Source: Methylomonas methanica MC09 | Lineage (GTDB): Bacteria > Pseudomonadota > Gammaproteobacteria > Methylococcales > Methylomonadaceae | Direction: 5' to 3' | DNA length: 64,000 nt | Assembly (NCBI RefSeq): GCF_000214665.1 | Contig: NC_015572.1 | Location: forward strand, 2,108,001-2,172,000 | In this document: one piece after another, positions 51,865 to 60,903 of the stretch | Layout of the letters: each line of letters starts with the position of its first letter | Position numbering within the stretch: position 1 is the first letter of the stretch | Translations under genes and position numbers: made by a program | The notes under the pieces: generated by a model | The model's input: the letters and a program-made list of their open reading frames with translations, nothing else | Told to the model about the DNA's origin: nothing | The model's database searches: none

Positions 51865-54800
51865 ATGACCGAAGACCAACTGGAACAGGAAGCACTCGGC
51901 TGGCTGGCCGAGGTTGGATACTCTACGCTTTACGGGCCAGACCTGGCGCCGGATGGCGACAACCCGGAGCGCGACAATTACCTGCAAGTGGTGCTGGTCG
52001 AAAGATTACGTTCGGCGATTGCCCGCTTAAACCCGTCTATTCCACTGGCGGCGCGGGAAGATGCCTTGCAGCAGATATTGAATCTGGAAGTGCCGGGATT
52101 GTTGGCAGCCAATCGCCACTTTCATCGTCTGTTAGTCAATGGCGTGCCGGTGGAGTATCAAAAGGACGGTGATACGCGGGGCGATAGGGTGCGCTTGATC
52201 GAGTTTGCCGAGCCGTCCAGCAATGAATGGTTAGCGATCAATCAATTTGCCATCAAGGGGCCGAAACATTCACGTCGGCCGGACATCATCCTATTCATCA
52301 ATGGCCTGCCGTTGGTGTTGCTGGAGCTGAAAAATCCGGCTGATGAGAACGCTGACATCTGGAAAGCTTTCGGTCAGATTCAAACCTATAAAGAACAAAT
52401 CCCGGATGTATTCCAGTACAACGAAGTGTTGGTGGTTTCTGACGGTAGCGAGGCGCGGCTGGGTTCGTTATCCAGCGATGCCGAACGCTTTATGCAGTGG
52501 CGCACCATCGACGGCATCACACTGGACCCGTTAGGCCAATTCAACGAACTGGAAACGCTGATACACGGTTTGTTGAACCCGGCGACTTTGCTCGATTACT
52601 TGCGCTTTTTCGTGCTGTTCGAGGATGACGGCGGCCTAGTCAAAAAGGTTGCCGGTTACCATCAATACCATGCGGTACGCGCGGCGATTCAACAAGTGGT
52701 GACCGCTTCCCGCCCTGATGGCAACCATAAGGGCGGCGTGGTCTGGCACACGCAAGGCAGTGGCAAAAGTATCACCATGACCTGTTTTGCCGCTCGCGTG
52801 ATGCAGGAAACGGCGATGGAGAATCCGACCATTGTGGTGATCACCGACCGCAACGACCTGGATGGGCAATTGTTTGGGGTATTCTCGTTGGGGCAGGATT
52901 TACTCCGCGAACAACCGGTGCAAGCTGAAACTCGGCAGGACTTGCGGGCCAAGTTGGACAATCGACCATCCGGCGGCATCGTTTTCGCCACCATTCAGAA
53001 ATTTATGCCGGGTGCCGACGAAGACAGTTTCCCGGTGCTATCCGATCGCAGCAATATCGTGGTGATTGCCGATGAAGCACATCGCACTCAGTATGGTTTT
53101 GAAGCCAAGCTCAAAACCGTCAAAACCCAACAAACCGCTGCCAACGAGGGCAGGGTGGACATGGCCGCCGAATACCGAGGCATGTATCAAGTTGGTTATG
53201 CCCAGCATTTACGCGATGCTTTGCCAAATGCCACCTTTGTCGCTTTTACCGGTACTCCGGTGTCGCTGGAAGACCGCGATACCCGCGCGGTGTTTGGCGA
53301 ATATATTCATGTCTACGACATGCAGCAGGCCAAAGAAGACGGCGCGACAGTGGCAATTTACTTTGAATCGCGACTGGCCAAGTTGGCACTGAAGCCGGAG
53401 CAATTGCCACAGATCGATGATGAGGTTGATGAACTGGCCGAGGATGAAGAGGAAGATCAGCAGGCTAAGTTGAAAAGTCGTTGGGCGGCCTTGGAAAAAG
53501 TGGTCGGTGCCGAACCGCGTATCGCCAGCGTGGCTGCGGATTTGGTGGCCCACTTCGAAGAACGTAATAAGGCACAAGATGGCAAGGCCATGGTGGTGGC
53601 GATGAGCCGGGAAATTTGTGTGCATCTGTATAACGAGATCATCAAGCTACGCCCTGACTGGCACAGCGACGATCCCGAGCAAGGCGCGATCAAAATCGTC
53701 ATGACCGGCTCCGCCAGTGACAAAGCCTTGCTGCGGCCGCATATCTACAGCAAACAACAGAAAAAGCGCCTGGAAAAGCGCTTTAAAGACCCGGCCGATC
53801 CGTTGCGATTGGTCATCGTCCGTGACATGTGGCTTACCGGCTTCGACGCGCCGTGTGTGCATACGCTGTATGTCGATAAACCGATGAAGGGCCACAACCT
53901 GATGCAAGCCATCGCCCGCGTCAACCGGGTATTTAAAGATAAGCAAGGCGGCCTGGTGGTGGATTACATCGGCATCGCCAACGAATTAAAGTCTGCTTTG
54001 AAGGACTACACCGCCAGCCAGGGCCGTGGCCGACCCACCGTCGATGCGGCCGAAGCCTATGCCGTGCTGGAGGAAAAGCTCGATATTCTGCGGGGCATAC
54101 TGCACGGCTATGACTACAGTGACTTTTTAACCACAGGCCATAAACGACTGGCCGGCGCAGCCAACCATGTGCTGGGTCAGAAGGACGGCAAAAAGCGTTT
54201 TGCCGATACCTCGCTGGCGATGAGCAAGGCCTTTACCCTGTGTTGCACGCTGGACGAAGCCAAGGCGGTACGGGAGGAAATGGCGTTTTTTCAGGCGGTG
54301 AAAGTCATTCTCACCAAGCCCGACATCAGCCGGAAAAAACGCAGCGACGAGGAACGTGATCTGGCGATTCGTCAAATCATCAATTCCGCCGTGGTCTCGG
54401 AAGATGTGGTGGACATCTTCGAAGCCGTTGGTCTGGACAAGCCCAACATCGGTATCCTTGATGAAGCCTTTCTGGCCGACGTGCGTAACCTGCCGGAACG
54501 CAATCTGGCCGTGGAGTTGCTGGAGCGGCTACTGGAAGGTGAAATCAAATCTCGCTTTGCCGGCAACGTGGTGCAGGAAAAGAAGTTCTCCGAGCTGTTG
54601 ACCAATGTCATCAAGCGTTATCAAAACCGGGCTATCGAAACAGCCCAGGTGATTGAAGAGCTGATCCAGATGGCTAAGAAGTTTAGAGAAGCTGCCGGAC
54701 GCGGGGAATCGTTGGGGTTGAGCGAAGATGAAATTCGCTTCTACGATGCATTGGCCGATAATGAATCAGCCGTCCGCGAACTGAGCGATGACACCCTGAA

Positions 54801-54999
54801 GCTTATCGCCCATGAGCTTACAGAGAACCTACGCCAGAACATTACGGTGGACTGGTCGCAACGGGAAAGCGTCAGGGCCAAGTTACGCTTGATGGTGAAA
54901 CGTATCCTTCGTAAGTACAAGTATCCGCCAGACCAACAGGAGGCGGCGATTGAGCTGGTTTTGCAGCAGGCACAGGCGTTAGGTGACGCATGGATTTAG
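51865..54999 (+). CDS. hsdR: Type I restriction endonuclease subunit HsdR
   Basis: 1044 residues. HSDR_N nuclease domain with [21 protein letters not shown] (PD...ExK), helicase motor with [15 protein letters not shown] (Walker A), [13 protein letters not shown] (DEAH box), AFTGTPV (motif III) and [13 protein letters not shown] (motif VI), then a long helical C-terminus that docks on M2S. It translocates and cuts unmethylated DNA. Last gene of the locus. Confidence 0.96.
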   Translation: MTEDQLEQEALGWLAEVGYSTLYGPDLAPDGDNPERDNYLQVVLVERLRSAIARLNPSIPLAAREDALQQILNLEVPGLLAANRHFHRLLVNGVPVEYQKDGDTRGDRVRLIEFAEPSSNEWLAINQFAIKGPKHSRRPDIILFINGLPLVLLELKNPADENADIWKAFGQIQTYKEQIPDVFQYNEVLVVSDGSEARLGSLSSDAERFMQWRTIDGITLDPLGQFNELETLIHGLLNPATLLDYLRFFVLFEDDGGLVKKVAGYHQYHAVRAAIQQVVTASRPDGNHKGGVVWHTQGSGKSITMTCFAARVMQETAMENPTIVVITDRNDLDGQLFGVFSLGQDLLREQPVQAETRQDLRAKLDNRPSGGIVFATIQKFMPGADEDSFPVLSDRSNIVVIADEAHRTQYGFEAKLKTVKTQQTAANEGRVDMAAEYRGMYQVGYAQHLRDALPNATFVAFTGTPVSLEDRDTRAVFGEYIHVYDMQQAKEDGATVAIYFESRLAKLALKPEQLPQIDDEVDELAEDEEEDQQAKLKSRWAALEKVVGAEPRIASVAADLVAHFEERNKAQDGKAMVVAMSREICVHLYNEIIKLRPDWHSDDPEQGAIKIVMTGSASDKALLRPHIYSKQQKKRLEKRFKDPADPLRLVIVRDMWLTGFDAPCVHTLYVDKPMKGHNLMQAIARVNRVFKDKQGGLVVDYIGIANELKSALKDYTASQGRGRPTVDAAEAYAVLEEKLDILRGILHGYDYSDFLTTGHKRLAGAANHVLGQKDGKKRFADTSLAMSKAFTLCCTLDEAKAVREEMAFFQAVKVILTKPDISRKKRSDEERDLAIRQIINSAVVSEDVVDIFEAVGLDKPNIGILDEAFLADVRNLPERNLAVELLERLLEGEIKSRFAGNVVQEKKFSELLTNVIKRYQNRAIETAQVIEELIQMAKKFREAAGRGESLGLSEDEIRFYDALADNESAVRELSDDTLKLIAHELTENLRQNITVDWSQRESVRAKLRLMVKRILRKYKYPPDQQEAAIELVLQQAQALGDAWI

Positions 55000-55456
55000 A
55001 GCTCACGGATGATTGGGTAATAGAGGTTATCATCATGCGCAGAAGCCTTTAGGGAGTGTATTTTCCCGCATTTCACATTGTTTTCTTTATTTTTTAAACG
55101 AAAACGTTGGTAGGTTGCACGAATTCATTGACTAGCGTTGACTTGCACACCACGGAAAAACCTGCGCTGAAATCGAATACATAACCAAGCCGCCGTAGTC
55201 CCGAGCAACCATAACCGTTGCCGCCAAGGTTTCACCTGCCAAACACTGATTTTTCGTGATTTACCATTCCTCGGATTTAGGCCATTTCTAAACTTCATTA
55301 TCACTGTTCACCTAATATAAACGCATTAAGCGTCTCAAACCCAAACCGTCATACATTTGTATTACATGTAACCAAATCACAATAAACCTATAACAGAAAC
55401 CCCGAGTTTTATTTTTTATACTAATAGCGAGTAGACTTAATATAAATGGGGTTAGA
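55000..55456. other. Gap after hsdR containing a duplicated chromosomal fragment
   Basis: No gene. Bases 55166-55196 (CGCTGAAATCGAATACATAA...) are identical to 57476-57506, the 3' end of the exosortase-partner gene, and CCCGAGCAACCA matches again 5 bases on. The insert between the two copies carries the PstS-like gene. AT-rich sequence near 55400-55445 probably contains that gene's promoter. Confidence 0.6.
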
Positions 55457-57016
55457 ATGAAAACACGATTATTGCCGATAATGATTACTGCTTTTTGGTC
55501 TGTTAGTTTTCCGCGTGCGTCTTTTGCGATAGCACCAAACATTACCTCAGATATTGAAATTTTCATGGCCGGCTCTTCTGCGCAAGATACTGCCATTGCT
55601 AGCTTATTTGGCGCTTTATGTAACACTGGCACATTAGACATATTTAAAGACAATAACAGACCCGGTTCCGAAGGTAGTGATCATACTGCTTACTATTGCA
55701 CAATTAGTTCCACCTCATTACCTGGTTTATCTATAAATGGTCAGCCTGTAGTCTCAGCTAAAGTACTGCTGCATAAACGCTCACAAGGCGGTTCTGGAAT
55801 GGGTGTTTCTCCTTTAATCAATGGCATACCAATTGCTGCTATGCGCATTGATGCTGGCAATTGCGTACAACAAGGCAGCACGAATAATTGGTATTGCAAC
55901 GCAAACTCAAACAACTTAATGTACGAGATCCCTGATATTGGAGTTTCTGATGTTGAGCCAGAGCTATTCATCTACCCTAACCAACCTTCATCCGTAAGCG
56001 CGGTAGATCCCCAGATGATCGATGCAACTATAAATGTAAAACCAGCGGCTGCACTACTATTTGGCGTACCAGTATCCGATAATTTATATGTAGCTTTACA
56101 ACGTGCACAAAACTTATTAACTGGATTTGGCGGCAATTGCGCTACCGGTGAATATACGCAAGCATGTATGCCAAGCTTGAGCAAGCAACAAATCGCAACC
56201 CTAATTTCCGGACAAATCAAGCGTTGGAGTGAATTCAAGATCAATGGCATAGCATTAACCTCAATTACTGCTGGCTTAACTTACGATTCTGGAGATGGCA
56301 TAATTCGAAACGTTACGCCAACAGATACAAAGGTACATTACTGCAAAGGCGTGGATGGGTCTGGTATCGGTGCGCTGATGTACGCTAAATTCCTAAACAA
56401 TCCTTGCAGTGTCAGAGGTTTAAATGCTGACTGGGGGGGTAGTGGTCTAGTCGGCCCAGTTAAGCATGAAGTTAGCAGTTCCAAGGCTATGGAGGTATGT
56501 TTAGAGGATTTTGCAGACGGCGAAAACAATGCCTATCAAATCACTTCGGTCGCACCCGATGTATTCAATACTGCCGTTAACCCTAATGCTAACACAGCGT
56601 GGGCACTCGGCATGCAAAGTACAGAAAATAATACTTCTCACGCCAAACACTATCGGTTTATAAAAATAGATGGCGCAGCCCCAACGCTAGAAAACGTTTT
56701 CAGAGGGAAATATATAGGATGGGGAGAGCAAAGCTATCAATGGCGAAAAACTGTAAGTCAGGATAAAGAGACAATAATAAACGCGATTGTTACCGACGCC
56801 GGCCACCCATATAGCTTAGCGCAAAATGTAAATCCCAATTTTGTACATCCTTTTGGGCAAGCCGGTTACATGGCTTTAGGGAAAAATTATCCATTTACTG
56901 ACAGTCTAAACTTAACTTCTCCTGTCATTCCATATTCTCATGAAGTCAGTGGGAAATTGAGTAATTGTCAAGTACCGGTAATCCCATCATCAAGCAACGA
57001 TAGCAAACCGATGTGA
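55457..57016 (+). CDS. Secreted PstS-like substrate-binding-fold protein
   Basis: 519 residues. Signal peptide (KTRLLPIMITAFWSVSFPRASFA, cleavage near residue 24). IEIFMAGSSAQ opens the domain as in phosphate-binding PstS-like folds, and HKRSQGGSGMGVSPL could bind the anion; several Cys pairs suggest disulphides. No pst transport genes are near. Large variants of this fold are surface or matrix proteins in some gammaproteobacteria. A monocistronic unit, with a hairpin terminator at 57098. Codon use is more AT-rich than the neighbouring Rhs and hsd genes. Confidence 0.65.
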   Translation: MKTRLLPIMITAFWSVSFPRASFAIAPNITSDIEIFMAGSSAQDTAIASLFGALCNTGTLDIFKDNNRPGSEGSDHTAYYCTISSTSLPGLSINGQPVVSAKVLLHKRSQGGSGMGVSPLINGIPIAAMRIDAGNCVQQGSTNNWYCNANSNNLMYEIPDIGVSDVEPELFIYPNQPSSVSAVDPQMIDATINVKPAAALLFGVPVSDNLYVALQRAQNLLTGFGGNCATGEYTQACMPSLSKQQIATLISGQIKRWSEFKINGIALTSITAGLTYDSGDGIIRNVTPTDTKVHYCKGVDGSGIGALMYAKFLNNPCSVRGLNADWGGSGLVGPVKHEVSSSKAMEVCLEDFADGENNAYQITSVAPDVFNTAVNPNANTAWALGMQSTENNTSHAKHYRFIKIDGAAPTLENVFRGKYIGWGEQSYQWRKTVSQDKETIINAIVTDAGHPYSLAQNVNPNFVHPFGQAGYMALGKNYPFTDSLNLTSPVIPYSHEVSGKLSNCQVPVIPSSSNDSKPM

Positions 57017-57456
57017 TACCGCGTTATATTTTCTATCATTAGGGTTCGTAGGTTGTTGAGCCCATGAGATCAAATCTGGACCGTAGGAACAACGTGAGGT
57101 GCATCGTTCGAGAATGATGCACCTTTAACATCGGCTAATTCAACAAATTTGATCCGAATTCAACTGAAGAACTAATTATCCACATACAAATTCGCGACGA
57201 GTTTTTTCACGTTATGTCGCGCTGAGCACCAATGTTCGAGTGGATTTGCACCAAAGCCGACACAGGGGTACTTCGCGTTTTCGATAGAACGGAAAACCCC
57301 GGTCAAAACCGCCACAGATTCCGATTTCAAAAACGCGGGGCATTCGGATACCCAAAAGCTAGTGGAGCCTATTGATATCTACGCACTTGCTCTTAACCTG
57401 GATGTTGACAAACTTACCCATTTTTACGATTCAATTACATTCCCTACTATTGCTGC
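57017..57456. other. Gap between PstS-like gene and exosortase partner
   Basis: Aside from the terminator hairpin at 57098-57123 and a plus-strand stretch 57290-57430 that reads partly like decayed coding sequence, nothing is assignable. Confidence 0.35.
57098..57123 (+). terminator. Strong hairpin after the PstS-like gene
   Basis: GGTGCATCGTT-CGAG-AATGATGCACC, an 11-base stem (one G-T pair) with a 4-base loop, followed by TTTAACA. The T run is short, so termination efficiency is uncertain; it could serve either strand. Confidence 0.6.
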
Positions 57457-58068
57457 TCAGTTCCGCAAAAATCGTCGCTGAAATCGAATACATAACCAAG
57501 CCGCCGCGATCCCGAGCAACCAGCGGCCGCCCAATTCGCAAAATATCATCCAATCCACGAACCTGGGTACCGGTCGAGGATTGACGCCCGATTCGGCAAT
57601 GTCTTGAAATGCGATTTCCAGTTTGCCTAATAGCTGCGCGGGTATAGTCGCCACAATCAGTAGAACCGCCGCCAACACACCCAAGCCGAGCAACAACACG
57701 CGTTGCCGCCAATACTGTACCGGCCAAACCAACAGAATGGAGCCTTCAATGACCAACGGCACGAAGCTGTGCAGCAAATGCTCGGACGACTTCAATTCGG
57801 TCGGTGGTGGAATGAAATGGTTGGCGTCCAGATAAATCGGCTGCAACACCCAGGCGGATAATTCAATCGCATAGTCAAACAACGATTGCGGCGATCTGAC
57901 CACGAGTAAACTGGGCGATAAATCCGGCGTCATCGAGATCATGACGGCCTTCAGCAACGGGAACAGCCCCGTTATCAGCCGGTCTCCGAAAAACAAAACC
58001 AAACCGGACAACACCAGCCAAGCCAGCAGGCCTTTCAGGGTCAGATTAAACAGCTCAGGCCGGTTCAT
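57457..58068 (-). CDS. Exosortase-associated membrane protein
   Basis: 203 residues from ATG 58068 (MNRPELFNLTLKG). Hydrophobic segments at about 10-30 (LLAWLVLSGLVLFFG), 105-125, 130-155 and 175-195 flank an extracytoplasmic region with PPPTELKSSEHLLHSF. Its start overlaps the exosortase stop by 14 bases. Proteins of this layout accompany exosortases of the XrtH/XrtM type. Function unknown; presumably helps processing or transfer of sorted proteins. Confidence 0.65.
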   Translation of the reverse strand: MNRPELFNLTLKGLLAWLVLSGLVLFFGDRLITGLFPLLKAVMISMTPDLSPSLLVVRSPQSLFDYAIELSAWVLQPIYLDANHFIPPPTELKSSEHLLHSFVPLVIEGSILLVWPVQYWRQRVLLLGLGVLAAVLLIVATIPAQLLGKLEIAFQDIAESGVNPRPVPRFVDWMIFCELGGRWLLGIAAAWLCIRFQRRFLRN

Positions 58069-58600
58069 GGATTGGATGCGCCGAACCGAACGCCCACCAG
58101 GCAAAATATAAACACCCCATTACCACCATCAGTGTCGGCGCCACATAGGTATGAATCAATTGAAACCAACCGGGATGGTAGGCGATGACGAAATACAACA
58201 CGCAGATACGCAGCAGATTGAGAAAGTAGATCAAGCCAATGCCGAGTATTAACCCTACCAATTTCCGTTTCAATCTGGATGGAAATACCAAAACGGCGGA
58301 TGCCACCAAAAACAACACACCGGCACCGTCGCAGCCGCGCACAATCTCCAGATCGGCCGTGGCCGAAAGCAGATGGTTTTGCTTGGCCAATACCTGTTCC
58401 AACGGAGACAGCCAATTGACCACATCCGCGCAAACCGCCACCACGCCGTGGTAGTAGATGACGTTAGCAAACAGGTCGACCGGAATTTTGAAGTACGCGT
58501 AGTCGAACAGCACGTAACAACCAACGAATAGCAGGAATTGCAGCCAAGTATGCCGGCTATAGTGGCGGTAGCCTTCGGAAAACAGCTTAAGAGTCTGCAA
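58055..58600 (-). CDS. Exosortase/archaeosortase family protein
   Basis: 181 residues from TTG 58600, chosen because GAGGAG lies 9 bases upstream; the longer frame to 58744 runs into Rhs remnant. Catalytic triad pattern: Cys in EIVRGCDGAGVLFL, Arg in NLLRICVLYF, and His in IHTYVAPTLM, all inside or next to membrane segments. Exosortases cleave C-terminal sorting signals (PEP-CTERM or relatives) and may attach the protein to exopolysaccharide. No CTERM substrate is recognised in the window. Operonic with the membrane partner. Confidence 0.85.
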   Translation of the reverse strand: MQTLKLFSEGYRHYSRHTWLQFLLFVGCYVLFDYAYFKIPVDLFANVIYYHGVVAVCADVVNWLSPLEQVLAKQNHLLSATADLEIVRGCDGAGVLFLVASAVLVFPSRLKRKLVGLILGIGLIYFLNLLRICVLYFVIAYHPGWFQLIHTYVAPTLMVVMGCLYFAWWAFGSAHPIHEPA

Positions 58601-59297
58601 TACGGTTATCTCCTCATAGTGTCTAGGCTCGGGTGGTCTGACGGTATCGGGAGAGATCATCGTCCAGGGTTGCGGCGTTGCACAAGCCATCATCAGGATG
58701 AATACACACCCGGCCATTACTGTCGGCTCGGCGGGTTCCCGCAAAGGTAAAGACGCCCCTCACGTGTCGCACCAGGTTGTTGGCGTCGCGGTGGTAGCCG
58801 TTGACCACTTCGTCGATCACCGTGCCGCGCAGGTATTGGTCGCGCAGGGCGCCGTTGCCGTCGTAGATGGCTTCCAGGTGTTCGCCTTCCAGATAGTAGC
58901 GACTGGTCAGGCCGGCGGCTTTTTGGATGCGATAACCCGATGGGGCGTAGCGGTATTGTGTGCTGTTGATTTGTTTGACGCGGTTGTTGGCGTCCCAGGT
59001 CAGGGTCATTGACCGGTTGCCGCTGACGTTGGTCAAGCTGCCGTTGTCGTCGTATTGGTAGCTCTCGTAGATCGTGCCGGTCGGGCTGCCGCCGCGGATG
59101 TCTTGCAGCCGGTTGCCGGCATTATAGTTGTAATACTTGGTGCTGCCGTTTAGCGTGTGGGTTTTGCGGTTGCCGACGTTGTCGTAGCTGAAGCTTTCGT
59201 CGAAGGCTGTGCCGGGGTAGTCGGCGGTTTTGAGGCGGTAGGCTGGGTCGTAGCTAAAAACTGTGGTGCCGGTGGCTTGGCCCAGGGCGTTGGTGGT

Positions 59298-59346
59298 CGG
59301 TCCTGCGCATCCTGCGCCCGCGACATTTGTGCATCCCTGCACATCA
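59298..59346. repeat. In-frame 51-base insert, copy B (diverged)
   Basis: Encodes DVQGCTNVAGAGCAGPT within LSQT..TNALGQ; relative to the other Rhs copies it adds 17 codons. Core shares GTGCATCCCTGCAC and GCG-rich second half with copies A and C. Confidence 0.7.
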
Positions 59347-59516
59347 TCGGTTTGGCTCAGAATGTTGCCGAGACGGTCGCGGGTGTACTGCGTATCGTTG
59401 ACCAGTTCACCGGTGATGGTGGTGTTTTTCAGCTGCGTCAACCGGCTCGCCGCGTCCCAACCGTAATGGGTAATCGCGCCGTTGCTGAGGATGCGGTCGA
59501 TGAGCCGCCCCGCGCC

Positions 59517-59570
59517 GTCGACCGCTCTTGCGCGTCCTGCGCTCGCGGCATTCGTGCATCCCTGCACGTC
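59517..59570. repeat. In-frame 51-base insert, copy A
   Basis: A 48-base core (59520-59567) flanked by GTC (59517-59519 and 59568-59570), like a 3-base target duplication. In the minus-strand protein it splits YHYD|GAG as YHYD-VQGCTNAASAGRARAV-D-GAG. Contains GTGCA-TCCC-TGCAC and GCGC-GTCCT-GCGC mini hairpins. Confidence 0.75.
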
Positions 59571-59640
59571 ATAGTGGTAGCTGACTTGCAGGTAGGCCGG
59601 GTTGGTTTCGGCCACCCGACGGGTGGTGATGTTTGGGGGC

Positions 59641-59733
59641 ATCTATGCTGGCGAGTTAGTCGTTTTTAGCATGAACCGCGATCGGTGCGCCTGACGGCAG
59701 CACCCTATAAATCCGCGCACCTTATGGCTTTGT
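59641..59733. repeat. Linker repeat between Rhs fragments, copy 1
   Basis: About 90 bases nearly identical to 60478-60570, with the hairpin GGTGCGCC-TGACG-GCAGCACC. Marks the junction of fragment 1 and fragment 2. Confidence 0.7.
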
Positions 59734-60352
59734 TGACCATGACGTTGTTGGCGTCGCGGTGGTAGCCGTTGACCACTTCGTCGATCACCGTGCCGCGCAG
59801 GTATTGGTCGCGCAGGGCGCCGTTGCCGTCGTAGATGGCTTCCAGGTGTTCGCCTTCCAGGTAGTAGCGGCTGGTGAGGCCGGCGGCTTTTTGGATGCGA
59901 TAACCCGATGGGTCGTAGCGGTATTGCGTGGTGTTGATTTGGTTGACGCGGTTGTTGGCGTCCCCCAGGTCAGGGTCATTGACCGATTGCCGCTGACGGT
60001 TGCCGGCGTCGACGTTGTAGTATTGGGTGCTGCCGTTCAGCGTATGCGTCTTGCGGTTGCCGACCTTGTCGTAGCTAAAGCTTTCGTCGAAGGCTGTGCC
60101 GGGGTAGTCGGCGGTCAAAAGGCGGTATTCCGGATCATACGTGTAGGTCGTAGTCCCTGTAACTTGACCCAGCGCGTTGGTTTCGGTCTGGCTGAGGATG
60201 TTGCCGAGCAGGTCTCTACTGTATTGAATATCGTTAACCAGTCCGCCGGTGAGGGTGGTGTTTTTCAGTTGGGTCAATCGACCGGCGGTGTCCCAGCCGT
60301 AATGAGTGATCGCGCCGTTGCTGAGGATGCGGTCGATAAGCCGGCCGGCTCC

Positions 60353-60406
60353 GTCGACCGCTCTTGCGCGTCCTGCGCTCGCGGCATTCGTGCATCCCTG
60401 CACGTC
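60353..60406. repeat. In-frame 51-base insert, copy C
   Basis: Identical in core (60356-60403) to copy A, flanked by GTC at 60353-60355 and 60404-60406, at the same codon position in Rhs fragment 1. Confidence 0.75.
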
Positions 60407-60477
60407 ATAGTGGTAGCTGACTTGCAGGTAGGCCGGGTTGGTTTCGGCCACCCGCCGAGTGGTGGTGTTTGTGGGCA

Positions 60478-60570
60478 TCTTTGCTGGCGAGTTAGTCGTT
60501 TTTAGCATGAACCGCGATCGGTGCGCCTGACGGCGGCACCCTATAAATTCTGCGCATCTTATGGCCTTAT
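60478..60570. repeat. Linker repeat between Rhs fragments, copy 2
   Basis: Second copy of the 90-base linker with hairpin GGTGCGCC-TGACG-GCGGCACC, directly upstream of Rhs fragment 1. Confidence 0.7.
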
Positions 60571-60616
60571 AAGCGCACATTATCGCGTTTTTTCGTTACC
60601 CGGTTGAATCGACTCA

Positions 60617-60892
60617 TTACTTCGCTTTGACTGATTGCTCGAGTTTAATATGCTGTTTTTGAATAGGTGTCGCAAGTGTGATTATTAGCATTGTGATTAC
60701 CAATAAAGTCAAAATAACTCTATTTTTAATGAAACTTAATACTGTCTTTTTTCCAGAAATTTTCAAATATTGTATAACCATAAACAATATAAGTGTAAGT
60801 GTCATGCCTGCAAGTAAGCTACCATCTTTGTTAATAAGAGCTTGGCCAAACCCAATTAAAATTCCAATTCCAAAAAATATTTTAAATAACAT
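60617..60892 (-). CDS. Small membrane protein, likely Rhs immunity protein
   Basis: 91 residues with three hydrophobic segments (about 2-18, 25-45 and 58-77) and a charged tail (IQKQHIKLEQSVKAK). It starts 11 bases after the stop of the long Rhs gene, exactly where the cognate immunity protein is encoded. A membrane immunity would fit a toxin acting at the membrane. No family recognised; AT-rich like the Rhs tip, another usual sign of a tip/immunity cassette. Confidence 0.65.
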   Translation of the reverse strand: MLFKIFFGIGILIGFGQALINKDGSLLAGMTLTLILFMVIQYLKISGKKTVLSFIKNRVILTLLVITMLIITLATPIQKQHIKLEQSVKAK

Positions 60893-60903
60893 GTGACTAT
60901 ATA

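Larger units (their letters stand above)
58623..59642 (-). pseudogene. Displaced Rhs repeat fragment 2
   Basis: 339 codons of YD repeats (YHYD, DRLGNILSQT, YDPAYRL, SYDNVGNRKTHTLNG, QYRYAPSGYRI, YYLEGEHLEAIYDGNGAL) homologous to 61840-62580 of the long Rhs gene. No signal peptide, core or start. It contains two copies of a 17-codon insert (DVQGCTNAASAGRARAV and DVQGCTNVAGAGCAG). After DANNLV the end is unrelated (RHVRGVFTFAG..). The preceding frame starts with a MPPN/MPTN-type leader encoded by a linker repeat. Confidence 0.8.
59705..60580 (-). pseudogene. Displaced Rhs repeat fragment 1
   Basis: 291 codons of the same Rhs stretch as fragment 2. It carries insert copy C, and a deletion of about 80 bases between GNR and the GNRSMTLTW blade. 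The deletion shifts the frame (QRQSVNDPDLG replaces the blade), but two extra C bases (CCCCC for CCC at 59971) restore it, so the ORF stays open. It ends NKAIRCADL, part of the linker repeat. Not a functional protein by itself. Confidence 0.8.

Noticed and set aside
55457..57016. True phosphate transporter PstS
   Set aside because: Too long, Cys-rich, and no pstCAB genes nearby; only the fold resemblance is kept.
59517..60406. CRISPR array made of the repeated 51-base units
   Set aside because: Only three copies, hundreds of bases apart and inside coding frames; no spacers of uniform length and no cas genes.
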